From the NCBI GenBank assembly GCA_003573975.1, contig AP018533.1:2914319-2978318 (forward strand): a DNA stretch of 64,000 nt, in the 5' to 3' direction. The position numbers were made by a program, and so were the translations under genes. Under the pieces are notes generated by a model. That model had not been told where the DNA came from. It saw only the letters and a list, made by a program, of their open reading frames with translations, and searched no databases. This document shows positions 42,092-50,567 of this stretch, piece by piece. Positions within the stretch are counted from its first letter, which is position 1. Each line of letters begins with the position of its first letter. The DNA is from Clostridiales bacterium CCNA10 (GTDB taxonomy: Bacteria > Bacillota > Clostridia > Oscillospirales > Oscillospiraceae).

Positions 42092-42215
42092 AAGTCTTCC
42101 TGCTCTGTACGGTCCGGGTGATTGGGTTGACCCCGTGCCAGGAGCCACGCTGTTTCGCGTGGTATTCCCGCCGGGCTTTCTTACTGCGTTTGTCCAATGG
42201 AACCAACTGCGTCAC
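42039..42215 (-). CDS. 58-aa basic protein of mobile elements
   Basis: GTG at 42215 preceded by AAGGAG. The product VTQLVPLDKRSKKARREYHA continues KQRGSWHGVNPITR and is rich in Arg and Lys. Short proteins of this kind (LVPLxKRSKKA, then GxWxGxNPxTR) are common in plasmids and IMEs of Clostridia. Function unknown. Confidence 0.6.
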   Translation of the reverse strand: MTQLVPLDKRSKKARREYHAKQRGSWHGVNPITRTVQSRKTYDRARVKQADRRDLGIY

Positions 42216-42360
42216 AGCTGATCATCTCCTTCTTTTTGTCTTGGTGTGGTCACCCCAGAGGGCACAGCACAGCAATCGCTGGCTGATATACGGATGGCAC
42301 CGAGGATGTTCCGATCGTAGACTCTTCTATAACAATCTCATTACAAATGGCAAAGATCGC

Positions 42361-42389
42361 TTGCTATTTCAGAACATATCAGGTATGCT
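42361..42389 (+). promoter_or_regulatory. promoter of the XRE regulator gene
   Basis: TTGCTA (42361-42366), 17-bp spacer, TATGCT (42384-42389). Confidence 0.6.
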
Positions 42390-42439
42390 GAAGTACTCCG
42401 CTGAGGCGGAGATCATCCTGATGAATGGAGGCGATCCAT

Positions 42440-42778
42440 ATGTCCATGATTCAGTTTCCTGTCATCGATCCTGTGGCTACCGGGGCGAATATCTGCCGGC
42501 TCCGGAAGGATCGCGGCCTGACAGTCCGAGATCTCCAGCGCTATTTCGGATTTGAGGAGCCGCAAGCCATCTACAAATGGCAGCGGGGCCAGAGCCTTCC
42601 CAGTGTAGATAACCTCTATGCACTGAGCGCTTTGCTCCAGGTGCCGATGAACGAGATCATCATCTCCACTTCTCATATCGTTTCTTGGGAGCAGCAGGCA
42701 GCCGCCTGCTGCTCAGGTCTTTTTATGGGGAAATTTCTTCAGGTACAGTGGGCATGGCAGAATTTCAAAACCGCTTAG
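42440..42778 (+). CDS. XRE-family HTH regulator
   Basis: A 112-aa protein. Residues 14-72 are a XRE helix-turn-helix (ANICRLRKDRGLTVRDLQRY, then AIYKWQRGQSLPSVDNLYAL). The ATG at 42440 follows TGGAGG. The C-terminus is short and Trp-rich, without an effector domain. Probably a local repressor; targets unknown. Confidence 0.85.
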   Translation: MSMIQFPVIDPVATGANICRLRKDRGLTVRDLQRYFGFEEPQAIYKWQRGQSLPSVDNLYALSALLQVPMNEIIISTSHIVSWEQQAAACCSGLFMGKFLQVQWAWQNFKTA

Positions 42779-43138
42779 ATCCTTATCCGCCTGTGCCCAT
42801 GGGCCTGCCGCGATCCTGCTGGACGGCCGCAGCCCTTGGGTGAACAAGCGACTTCATAATAGAATATCACGCCATTATGGCAGGTATCAGAGAAGCGTAA
42901 GGTCGAATTCTGCTTTTGACAATGGATGTGTGTTAGAAATGGCAGTATTTCGGTGGACGAGGATGGAGGCGACTGACGAGCCTTTCACAATGAGTTATGA
43001 GCTCATGTTGCATTCATCAGATGCAGTCCATTCTTTGCCGGGGAATGCGCAGCATCATAATTCATCTGCGCCTGAACCGATCATCACTGCCTATCCATTC
43101 TGCCACGCCCACCACACCTGAAGGTGTGGTGACGGCAT
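42779..43138. other. gap with no supportable gene
   Basis: Reading frames here are short and show no ribosome binding site. A hairpin, CACCACACCT/AGGTGTGGTG (43109-43131), lies just past the stop of the minus-strand gene and may terminate it, though without a T-run. Confidence 0.4.
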
Positions 43139-43780
43139 TTATGCAGCCGTACTCTTTTCGATAAAATCGCTGAGGATGTCCTCAAAGCTGTCATTTATGT
43201 CAAAGGGCGGCTCATAGGATACCTCGGTGTTGACCAGACACTTGTCCAGAGACATGGAGATCTCGTCAGCCCTCTTGCTGAGCGCCGTGGCCATGCCTCG
43301 GATCTTGTTCCGATCAAAGTCGATGGTTGTGACCTGCGTGGCATCACAGCGGTAGGAGACCTGGTTTCCCTCGCCGTTGAATCGGAAGCCGGAGCCTCCG
43401 CCGGTAATGGTCTTTTCACTGTTGCGGAGCATGGTCATATGGCGGAATACCTCAGCCAATTCCTGACGCTGCCGGTTCAGGCCCACCTCGCTGTCCATAT
43501 CCAAATCCAATGCGTTCTTGGCGCCGTGGATAGCCCGGCACAATTTCTCCCGCTCCTCCAGCAGGGACATGAGGAAGGCGGCTACCTCGTTGGCGTGGCC
43601 GGCATACTCGCTGGGAGCAGCTTCCTCCACTACGGCATCCTGAGTATCGGACATGACCTTGCTCCGAAGATGAGTGGTCTTGACCTTGACGATATTGCGC
43701 CGGTCCTGAAGGATGGCAGTGGCCTCACACATCAGAGCTTTCAGTTTATTCTGGAATCGAAACGCATCTTTCATATTCAT
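43139..43780 (-). CDS. uncharacterised 213-aa protein
   Basis: A soluble protein. Residues 1-40 and 60-130 are helical, with an acidic middle (VVEEAAPSEYAGHANEVAAF); 130-170 is a Gly-rich, strand-like section (TITGGGSGFRFNGEGNQVSY) before a final helical part. AAGGAGG precedes the ATG. I do not recognise the family. The layout (helical, regular, no signal) would suit a virion- or tail-tube-associated or DNA-handling protein, but there is no context to support one. Confidence 0.6.
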   Translation of the reverse strand: MNMKDAFRFQNKLKALMCEATAILQDRRNIVKVKTTHLRSKVMSDTQDAVVEEAAPSEYAGHANEVAAFLMSLLEEREKLCRAIHGAKNALDLDMDSEVGLNRQRQELAEVFRHMTMLRNSEKTITGGGSGFRFNGEGNQVSYRCDATQVTTIDFDRNKIRGMATALSKRADEISMSLDKCLVNTEVSYEPPFDINDSFEDILSDFIEKSTAA

Positions 43781-43975
43781 GGATCATACCTCCTTATGTC
43801 ACTCCCCGGCGGAACGATTTGATGGGTCAAGCATACTCCAAACTTGATCAGTTGTCATTGAACTGCTGGTTGAATATGGCGAGGTTTGCTTTTTCGTGCG
43901 TTATAGGCGGTTCCGGCTTGACCGTGTCCATTTCCGCGAAGCCGCTGGCATTCTCTGCCGTTCCTGGCTGCATGT

Positions 43976-44018
43976 CTACGCTGCGTAGGTTGTGGAGCCG
44001 CACCTCTCCTGTTATAAT
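43976..44018 (+). promoter_or_regulatory. palindromic operator and promoter of the HTH-desulfoferrodoxin gene
   Basis: CTACGCTGCGTAG (43976-43988) has perfect 6-bp arms around one T. It abuts the -35 TTGTGG (43990-43995), which is 17 bp from the -10 TATAAT (44013-44018). The palindrome position suits autoregulation by the encoded XRE protein. Confidence 0.65.
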
Positions 44019-44051
44019 CTCGATAAAATCTTTGTACAGGAGACCAAACGC

Positions 44052-44639
44052 ATGAACTTATATGTCACCGGCAATACCATCAAGCAGCTGCGGGAGCAGA
44101 AAAAGATGACGCAGGCAGAACTTGCAGATAAGATCGATGTCAGCAGCAAGACCGTTTCCAAGTGGGAGACCGCCAAAGGGCTGCCGGATATCTCGCTCCT
44201 TGAACCGCTTTCCGCTGCCTTGGGGGTCTCTGTCATGGAACTCATGAAGGGCGATGCTGTCATCAATCAAAACAGATCCGCCAATCTGCTTCGCTCCAAG
44301 CTGTACGTCTGCCCCATCTGCGGCAACGTGATCCACACCCTGGGGGATACGGTCATCAGCTGCTGCGGCGTGTCTCTTCCTGCTTTGGAAGCGGAAGCGC
44401 CCGATGAACACCATGAGATCCAGATCGAGCCGGTAGAGGATGAGCACTTCATCACCGTCCATCATCCCATGACAAAATCCCACTACATCTCCTTTTTGGC
44501 CTATGTGACATCCGAAAAGTTTCAGATGATCAAGCTGTACCCGGAAGGAAACGCAGAGTGCCGTTTTCGTCTCCGAGGCCGAGGATACCTGTATTGCTAC
44601 TGCAATCGCCATGGATTGATGGTGAAGCAGATCCGATAA
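44052..44639 (+). CDS. XRE-HTH fused to a desulfoferrodoxin-like module
   Basis: A 195-aa protein. Residues 8-65 are a XRE HTH (IKQLREQKKMTQAELADKID, then SKTVSKWETAKGLPD). After a linker comes a desulforedoxin-like four-Cys site (YVCPICGN ... ISCCG, about residues 82-105). The rest matches superoxide reductase: EHFITVHHPMTKSHYISF supplies three His and YCNRHGL the Cys and His of an SOR iron centre. All expected metal ligands appear present. It may sense superoxide, oxygen or iron and control its own promoter. Start ATG 44052, with TACAGGAG upstream. Confidence 0.8.
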   Translation: MNLYVTGNTIKQLREQKKMTQAELADKIDVSSKTVSKWETAKGLPDISLLEPLSAALGVSVMELMKGDAVINQNRSANLLRSKLYVCPICGNVIHTLGDTVISCCGVSLPALEAEAPDEHHEIQIEPVEDEHFITVHHPMTKSHYISFLAYVTSEKFQMIKLYPEGNAECRFRLRGRGYLYCYCNRHGLMVKQIR

Positions 44640-44664
44640 CCAGGTGCGATAAACACGAAGCGCA

Positions 44665-44703
44665 GTCAGAGTGCATCCGCAAGGGATGCACTCTGACTTT
44701 TTA
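44665..44703 (+). terminator. terminator after the HTH-desulfoferrodoxin gene
   Basis: GTCAGAGTGCATCC pairs perfectly with GGATGCACTCTGAC around five bases, then TTTTTAT. Confidence 0.88.
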
Positions 44704-44715
44704 TATAGAGTTCCT

Positions 44716-45945
44716 TTACCCCACTCTCTCGAATGGTATCACCTTGCACCGGCTCTCCTCCGGCGGGTCGGGCGGCTCGGGTTCCGGCTTGGCTGTGGCC
44801 GTTTCCATGAAGCCGCCGATCTTCTCCGCCGCGCCCCTCTGCATCTCGTTGGTGATGTGCGTATAGGTATCCAGGGTAAACCCGGCGCTGAAGTGGCCCA
44901 GCATACTGGACAGGGTCTTCACATCCACGCCGCTGGAGAGGGCCATGGTGGCGAAGGTATGCCTGAGATCGTGGAAGCGCACATGCTCCTCGATACCGGC
45001 CATTGCCAGCAGCTTGCGATTGATCCTGGACACCGCATCTGGGCTCCAGTAGCCACCGGTGCGGGGCGATGGGAACAGGATGGGGTTGTCGGGGTGCTGT
45101 TCATGCTCCCGCACCAGGATGTCCACTGCCTGCTGGGACAGCGCCACTCTGCGGACAGAGTTCTTGGTTTTCGGCTCGGTTATCACCAGCTCCCCGTCGA
45201 TCCGGGTGACCTGCTTGCTCACCGAGAGGATGCGATCCTTCACGTTCAGGTCATCCCACAGCAGCGCCAGTAGCTCCCCGCGCCGCAGGCCGCTGGACAG
45301 CTCCAGGAAGAACATGGGCAGGACGCCGTACTTCTCTGCCTCGCGGAGATACGTCCCCAGCTTCTCTGGCGGGATGATGGTCATCTCCCGGTGCTCTTTG
45401 CGCGGGATGCGGCAGTTGTCGCAGGGGTTGTAGGGGATGATCCGCTCCTTGACCGCCTGCTTGAGCGCCGAGGAGAGCACCATGTGGATGCGGCGTACCG
45501 TACTGCCGGACAGGGCCGTGTTGGTCTGCGTTTCAAACCGCTGCACCCGCCCGCGGGCCTTGGAATCGTTGTACATCTGCTGGATCTGGATGGCGGTGAG
45601 CCGCTTGAGCTTGACCATCCCGATGGCCGGCACGATGTGGTTCTCGATGATATTCCTGTAGTTCTTGGCGGTGTTGGGGCGGATCACCGGCTTGCTGTAG
45701 GTCTCGAACCACAGCCTGCACCACTCCGCCACGGTGTAGTCCTCGTTGTGGTCCATCGGGATGCCCCGGTTGTCCCGGATGGCCCGGTCCAGCTTTTCCT
45801 TGCACTCGGCCCGCGTCTTGGCGGACACGCTTTTCTGGATGGCACGGCCGGTGGCGGGGTCGATCCCCAGGGTGTATCTGCCCTCCCAGCGGCCGTTGGG
45901 CTTTCTGCGAATGCTGCCCTCGCCGTTTGCTCGTTTCTTTGCCAT
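44716..45945 (-). CDS. tyrosine recombinase of IME 2
   Basis: A 409-aa integrase. N-terminal AP2-like part (GEGSIRRKPNGRWEGRYT), core-binding domain, and catalytic motifs SSGLRRGELLALLW, HDLRHTFATMAL, LGHFSAGFTLDTYTHI. A Pro/Glu-rich tail (AKPEPEPPDPPEESR) ends it. ATG 45945 follows AAAGGAGGG. It is more like the 402-aa recombinase of IME 1 than its tandem partner. It is the last gene of the minus-strand IME operon. Confidence 0.93.
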   Translation of the reverse strand: MAKKRANGEGSIRRKPNGRWEGRYTLGIDPATGRAIQKSVSAKTRAECKEKLDRAIRDNRGIPMDHNEDYTVAEWCRLWFETYSKPVIRPNTAKNYRNIIENHIVPAIGMVKLKRLTAIQIQQMYNDSKARGRVQRFETQTNTALSGSTVRRIHMVLSSALKQAVKERIIPYNPCDNCRIPRKEHREMTIIPPEKLGTYLREAEKYGVLPMFFLELSSGLRRGELLALLWDDLNVKDRILSVSKQVTRIDGELVITEPKTKNSVRRVALSQQAVDILVREHEQHPDNPILFPSPRTGGYWSPDAVSRINRKLLAMAGIEEHVRFHDLRHTFATMALSSGVDVKTLSSMLGHFSAGFTLDTYTHITNEMQRGAAEKIGGFMETATAKPEPEPPDPPEESRCKVIPFERVG

Positions 45946-46002
45946 TGGTTGTCCCTCCTTTCGGCAACACAAACAAATACCACAGAATCCCGGAAATAGC
46001 TA

Positions 46003-46221
46003 CTAAAATATTTCCGTCTTTTGAGCCGCCTGCTCCTCGATCCACGCCATGAACTTATCCCGGGGGACGATGATGCGGCTGCCCAGGGTGATGGTGGGGA
46101 AATCCTTCCGGTGCGCCACCTCGTAGGCGTGGGCCAGGCCGATACCCAACACATCGGCCACATCCTGCACGGTCAGCATCAGAGGGAGCTCGTTGAACGA
46201 GTTATACTTGGATCGTTTCAT
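46003..46221 (-). CDS. excisionase-type small HTH protein of IME 2
   Basis: A 72-aa protein with the Xis/MerR-like helix-turn-helix LTVQDVADVLGIGLAHAYEV and the wing FPTITLGSRIIVPRDKFMAW. ATG 46221 has GGAAAGGA upstream; the longer frame has no site. It resembles the excisionase at 30628 and lies 57 bases upstream of the recombinase it would serve. Confidence 0.87.
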   Translation of the reverse strand: MKRSKYNSFNELPLMLTVQDVADVLGIGLAHAYEVAHRKDFPTITLGSRIIVPRDKFMAWIEEQAAQKTEIF

Positions 46222-46290
46222 CAGATTCCTTTCCACCCTTCCCGCGGAAGGGATTTTATTCCTTGTTTTGCGGCCCATTTTCTGCGCCGC

Positions 46291-48231
46291 TCACATGGTC
46301 ATTTCGGGCTGCTGCTCCTCATGGTCATCCGGTTTGTGGCCCTGGGCAATCTTCTTTTCCCGCAGCTTTTTGAGCCGCTTGCGGTCGATCTGGATGCCGC
46401 CGGGGCGGGACTCGGGCAGGGAGTTGTCCTGGAACACCCGGCTCATGTGGTAGAGCAGCCGCGTTACCGCCAGCATCACATCGGGCGGACGCTGTTCCTC
46501 CCTGTGGTCCAGAAGGTACCGGGCGTATTCGTTCCCCTGCTCCGCCGACCGGGTCAGCCATTGAACGGCGCGCTCCTCATCCCGGGGCACTTCCTTTCCC
46601 ATGAGGTACAGCTTGCCCAGCAGGTACTGGGCATAGGGATTGCCTTGCTCGGCGGAACGGGTGAACCACTCCACGGCGCCCGCCGCGTCCTGTTTCGTGA
46701 TCTCGCCGCGGAGCAGCTCTTTGCCCAGGCGGTACATGGCCCACCTGTTTCCGCCTTCCGCAGCGGTGCGCAGCCAGTCCATGCCCCGCGCGGTGTCCCG
46801 CACCTCCAGATCGCCAGAAAGAAACAGCTTGGCGAGGGCGTACTGCGCCGCCGGATGCCCCTGCCGGGCGGCCTGCTCGAACCAATACCGAGCGTTCACC
46901 CCGTCGGGGATCAGCAGAGGGCCGTCCCGCCAGAGCTTGCCCAGCAGGTATTGCGAGTAGCGGTCGCCGCCCTTGGCCAGCTTCTCCAGCTCCGATACCG
47001 CGCCGCTCCGCTCCTCCATCGTCAGCTCTTCATTTCGGATGACCTCCTGCAGCGTCCAGTACGCATAGGGCGCATTTCGGAACTGCTCCGGCTCATCCCG
47101 CTGGCCCATGTCCTGGTCCTCGAAGGTAACTTGGCCCAGACGCAGCCGCTCCGCTTCCCGGATGACGGCGTTTTTGATCTGCCGGAACTCCTTTTCCTTG
47201 GAGAGCGGGAGCCGCTCCCGAGGCTTGTCGTGGTAGTAGCCATCCACCTTTCCCTGGAGCAGGAGCCGCTGGTCGTAGCACTGGCTCACCACAGGGAGCC
47301 GCTCCATCTGATCCACGATCTCGTCCACCAGCCCCTTGAGCCGTTTGGGAAGATAGCCGTAGGTTTTCTTGCCCTTGACCGTCCCCAGACCCGCCGCCAG
47401 CTCCTGCATGAGCCGCTCGGCCTCCGGGTGGTCGCACAGGCCGTCCCGCATCGCCTGCACCAGCTCCAGCATGGCCCGCCGCGCCTGCCGCACCAGCTCG
47501 TCCCGGGACTCCGACTTCTGCTCGTAGAGGTGGAGCATCTCATCCCGGAAGATGTCGTTGGTCAGCCTGGACTTGATCTGGCGGATGCCCTCTTTGGAGA
47601 GGTAGGCTTGTCCTGGCGTGGCCGACCAGGCCATCATGTGGATGTGCGGATGCTCGCCCTCGTCGTGGAAGGCCGCGTACCAGCGGAAGTCAGCAGGTGG
47701 TATTTTCATCGCCGCCGCGATCTCGTTGCGGTGGGCGCGGATGAGATTTCTCCACGCCGCGGCGTTGTTGAAGCCCAAACGCGCCGCGTCCTCCCGCTTG
47801 AGAGAGATGATGTGCGTCCACACATTTCCGGTGTACTGCTCCAGTTCTGCCATCGCTTTTTCAAGCGACACGCCGTCGTTGTCGCCGAACAGTCCGTGGG
47901 AACCGAGGCGCTCCGCCCGGGGCCGGGTGGCGATGTACTTCATATACTGCTCCGACTGGCGTAGCGCATCCCAGTTGGATTCCAGCGCCAGGGTGATGAA
48001 CGCAGAGGCCGCCGCCTTGGTGGGCTTGGTCTGGAAGCTCTCATACTCGTAGAGAGTTTTGGTGTCGGGGAAATCCTTCACCAGCTTTGCAATGAGCTTC
48101 TCCTGTTTGCGTGTGGGCGGACGGTCATCCGGAAGAATCTCCACCCGCTCCCGGGTTGCGATGTAGCGGAGGTACCCCGCCGCGCCGCCGGTGCTTTTGA
48201 TGTAGGGGCTTTTCAGGATCAGTCTTGCCAT
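46291..48231 (-). CDS. MobP-type relaxase with C-terminal Sel1 repeats, IME 2
   Basis: A 646-aa protein with the same layout as the relaxase at 27263: ARLILKSPYIKSTGG, a SHGLFGDNDG segment, KIPPADFRWYAAFHD and the metal-binding HPHIHMMAW. It has an insertion after residue 35 (a TRERVEILPDDRPPTRKQEK region of about 65 residues) not found in the other copy. About residues 440-590 hold Sel1-like repeats (YSQYLLGKLWRDG, AQYALAKLFLSGD, YAQYLLGKLYLMGKEVPRDE). It would nick the oriT at about 48.78 kb. Confidence 0.9.
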   Translation of the reverse strand: MARLILKSPYIKSTGGAAGYLRYIATRERVEILPDDRPPTRKQEKLIAKLVKDFPDTKTLYEYESFQTKPTKAAASAFITLALESNWDALRQSEQYMKYIATRPRAERLGSHGLFGDNDGVSLEKAMAELEQYTGNVWTHIISLKREDAARLGFNNAAAWRNLIRAHRNEIAAAMKIPPADFRWYAAFHDEGEHPHIHMMAWSATPGQAYLSKEGIRQIKSRLTNDIFRDEMLHLYEQKSESRDELVRQARRAMLELVQAMRDGLCDHPEAERLMQELAAGLGTVKGKKTYGYLPKRLKGLVDEIVDQMERLPVVSQCYDQRLLLQGKVDGYYHDKPRERLPLSKEKEFRQIKNAVIREAERLRLGQVTFEDQDMGQRDEPEQFRNAPYAYWTLQEVIRNEELTMEERSGAVSELEKLAKGGDRYSQYLLGKLWRDGPLLIPDGVNARYWFEQAARQGHPAAQYALAKLFLSGDLEVRDTARGMDWLRTAAEGGNRWAMYRLGKELLRGEITKQDAAGAVEWFTRSAEQGNPYAQYLLGKLYLMGKEVPRDEERAVQWLTRSAEQGNEYARYLLDHREEQRPPDVMLAVTRLLYHMSRVFQDNSLPESRPGGIQIDRKRLKKLREKKIAQGHKPDDHEEQQPEMTM

Positions 48232-48653
48232 TCGTCACCATCCCAGTCCGGCTCCCAGGCGGAGCGTGCCCGCTTCTCCAGCGAGATAAGTCCGTTGGTG
48301 GCTTTCACGTTCCGAACGCTCTGCGCCCGCCTGCGTTTCAGATCGTCCCGGTCTACCTCCACCGCATCCGCGATGATCCCGATGAGCAGATCCAGCTCCA
48401 CCTCCCGGGTGAACTCCCGCCTGGCGATGTGATCCTCCAGCCGGCCCAGCCTGCCGTCCAGCGCGGCCAGGAGCGCCGTGGGCAGCAGGGATCGGTTGTC
48501 CTGGGTCTCCAGGTAGTCCACATAGAAGTTGATGGCCTTTTCCACGAACTCGTTTTTGCTCCGGCAGTTGTCCGCGGCGTACCACTGCTCCAGTCTCCGG
48601 CTGGTTTCCGGCTTCATCCGCAGCGGAAGCCGCTCCTTCGTTTCGTTACCCAT
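48219..48653 (-). CDS. ribbon-helix-helix mobilization accessory protein, IME 2
   Basis: A 144-aa protein with an RHH-like start (LPLRMKPETSRRLEQWYAAD, KNEFVEKAINFYVDYLET) and helical tail, homologous to the protein at 29068. ATG 48653 follows AAAGGAGG. It overlaps the relaxase start by 13 bases. Expected to bind oriT. Confidence 0.82.
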   Translation of the reverse strand: MGNETKERLPLRMKPETSRRLEQWYAADNCRSKNEFVEKAINFYVDYLETQDNRSLLPTALLAALDGRLGRLEDHIARREFTREVELDLLIGIIADAVEVDRDDLKRRRAQSVRNVKATNGLISLEKRARSAWEPDWDGDEWQD

Positions 48654-48770
48654 AAAAATCCTCCTTTTTTCTATCAGACATCTGTGAAAAGCCTGCAATA
48701 TGGGGCTTTGGGGGAAAGCTGACGCCAACGGCCTGTTTTCTGCCCGTCAAAGACGCCAGCTTTCGCACCC

Positions 48771-48805
48771 CCGAAACTGCCCGCACTGCGGGCAGAAGTG
48801 GCCGG
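48771..48805. other. oriT-like hairpin of IME 2
   Basis: CTGCCCGCACTGCGGGCAG (48777-48795) is a perfect 9-bp hairpin flanked by CGAAA and AAGTGGCCG, matching the site at 29611-29629. The second base pair is C-G there and T-A here, so the pairing is kept by paired changes. The rest of 48654-48931 has no gene. Confidence 0.7.
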
Positions 48806-48931
48806 CCGGGCGGCGCTTGCGGCGCCAGGGTTTTATCCTGCTTTCTCCTCCGTCCCCGCTTTTTCTTCCATCCCCGGAAGCGATTCAGAAGCCAGCTCTG
48901 GAAACGCCCCCGAAAGCGGCCCAAATCCGCC

Positions 48932-49420
48932 CTACAAGGCCGAGGGGGTATCCACCCCCGCACGCTCCCCCAAAGGCGCACACAGGGCGTTTTGGGGGCT
49001 TCTGCGGGCGGATTCCGCCAGACGCTCCGTCACCCTCTGACGGGCGGCATCCTCCTCCAGCTGCCGCAACTGCCGCTCATAGAACGATTCCACCGCCGCC
49101 TGGATGGGGCAGATGGTGTAGAGCAGGTTTCCATTGAGCGGCCTGCCGTCCTTGCTTCGTATCATGGTCGGCTCGGTGCGGATAAGACCTTTCTCCTCCA
49201 GACTGCGCACATACTTGCTGACCGTGTTTTCGCACATCCCCAGCGCCTTGCCGATGGTCTTGTAGCTGGGCCAGCACTGGTAGGTTTCTCTGTCCTCGAT
49301 GCTCAGCAGATAGCAGTAGATGGAGATCTCCGAATGACTGAGACCGATGTGAAACACTTCGTTGGGAACCAGAAAATAGTTTTTGTTGGGATCGCGTTTG
49401 GGCCACTGCCGGAACTTCAT
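48932..49420 (-). CDS. winged-helix (RepA_N-like) protein of IME 2
   Basis: A 162-aa protein, MKFRQWPKRDPNKNYFLVPN, with the winged helix SYKTIGKALGMCENTVSKYV and wing SLEEKGLIRTE. It is homologous to the protein at 30191 and ends in a longer, low-complexity tail. CAGGAGG precedes the ATG. It may initiate replication of the excised element or regulate it. Confidence 0.82.
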   Translation of the reverse strand: MKFRQWPKRDPNKNYFLVPNEVFHIGLSHSEISIYCYLLSIEDRETYQCWPSYKTIGKALGMCENTVSKYVRSLEEKGLIRTEPTMIRSKDGRPLNGNLLYTICPIQAAVESFYERQLRQLEEDAARQRVTERLAESARRSPQNALCAPLGERAGVDTPSAL

Positions 49421-49611
49421 ACAGCACCTCCTGTCCTTTCTTCGTTTGCAGCACGAACATCATCCTCCATACACCGTCCGGTCATTCAGACACGGGCATC
49501 ACCTCACCGAAGAGCAGTTGTGTATTCTCGATTGACCGTTCCTCAAAATTCATTTTGAAAATACCCCCTCACTACTTAGCCGAGCCATATAGCGGGCTGA
49601 CATAAAATTGA

Positions 49612-49646
49612 CAGAAAAAGAGCGCCTGCCATTCAGCAGACGCTCT
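49612..49646 (-). terminator. terminator of the 233-aa gene
   Basis: On the minus strand AGAGCGTCTGC pairs with GCAGGCGCTCT (one wobble), followed by TTTTTCTGTC. Confidence 0.85.
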
Positions 49647-49664
49647 CGTCCTGATGTAAGTGTA

Positions 49665-50366
49665 TCAAGTTGTTTTGGACCGCAGACGACAGATCCCGTC
49701 TGCTTCATCCCGCTCTTTCAGAAGCTGCGCCAGAGCAGTCAGAAGTTTCTTTTGCAGATAGTCGACGCTGCCGCGGTTCAGCTGATGGGCTTCCGCGTAC
49801 TTGCGGATAGACAGGCCGTTCACGAACCGCTCCTGGAAGTACGCTTGGTGATCCTGCAGCACCGTCTTCAGCGAGTTGTCCAGAAACTGTATGTCCTCTT
49901 TCAGTTTGGCAAAGTCACTTCGGGTGATAGCGGCATACCGCTTCTCGTTCATGCAGAGACGATACTTGGCCGAATCGAAACGATAGTTCTCGCAGAGGTC
50001 TTTGGCGTATGTGAGGTAGGTAGGCGCAGATTGATAGACGCGGGAGTCGTATTCAGCATCCCGCTCCGCTCTCTTTTTGCGAATCGGCCCGCGCATACCG
50101 TCCTCGGCAAGATTGGAGATGACTGCCTCGGTGATCTTCATATTGGTGACCCGCTTGTACCTGGCCTTCCGCTCGCCGTTGATCTCTATGAACGCGCAGA
50201 AAGATTTCTTGCTCATTGTGAAGTACTGCGGAACCTCAGAAAAAGAATAGGAGCGCAGGATGACCGTCTCCTCACCGGTTTCCGCATCCTCGGCCGCCGT
50301 GACCAGATAGATCAACTTGCCGTCGTACCGCCGGTAGTAGCCTGCGCGGATTTTTCTGTCTGCCAT
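49665..50366 (-). CDS. uncharacterised protein with sigma-like C-terminal HTH
   Basis: A 233-aa protein. The N-terminal third is beta-rich (KIRAGYYRRYDGKLIYLVTA). The middle is basic and helical. The C-terminus (FQERFVNGLSIRKYAEAHQL, then RGSVDYLQKKLLTAL) looks like a sigma-70 region 4 type helix-turn-helix. It could be an element regulator. GGTGAGG precedes the ATG. A long palindrome lies about 50 bases upstream and may be its operator. Confidence 0.65.
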   Translation of the reverse strand: MADRKIRAGYYRRYDGKLIYLVTAAEDAETGEETVILRSYSFSEVPQYFTMSKKSFCAFIEINGERKARYKRVTNMKITEAVISNLAEDGMRGPIRKKRAERDAEYDSRVYQSAPTYLTYAKDLCENYRFDSAKYRLCMNEKRYAAITRSDFAKLKEDIQFLDNSLKTVLQDHQAYFQERFVNGLSIRKYAEAHQLNRGSVDYLQKKLLTALAQLLKERDEADGICRLRSKTT

Positions 50367-50413
50367 CTGGTCACCTCACCTTTCTGAATATGCTTTTGGT
50401 TGCTGTGTGCAGA

Positions 50414-50442
50414 GTGGTAATTGCGATTTTCGCAATTACCAC
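50414..50442. repeat. 13-bp perfect inverted repeat
   Basis: GTGGTAATTGCGA and TCGCAATTACCAC around TTT. It lies upstream of the 49665 gene on its promoter side and fits an operator or a recombination site. Confidence 0.6.
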
Positions 50443-50567
50443 CCGCTCCTGGTTAGCGAATTCTTCGTTTCAAAAATTTCCCCGACCATTCCATTCTATA
50501 ATTTTGGTGTTGTCCCGCAAGCAAAATAACAAATACTTCAATCCAGAAGTTACACCGCACGGTTACC

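Larger units (their letters stand above)
44716..49420 (-). mobile_element. integrative mobilizable element core 2
   Basis: On the minus strand: HTH/RepA-like protein, oriT-like hairpin, RHH accessory protein, relaxase with Sel1 repeats, excisionase, tyrosine recombinase. Order and protein types parallel IME 1, except that the excisionase sits between relaxase and recombinase. No conjugation genes. Its ends were not located; the dnd locus may be its cargo or an independent insertion. Confidence 0.75.

Noticed and set aside
46021-47964. 647-aa plus-strand frame opposite the relaxase
   Set aside because: It mirrors the relaxase codons; composition is skewed to Leu, His and Arg, and there is no ribosome binding site.
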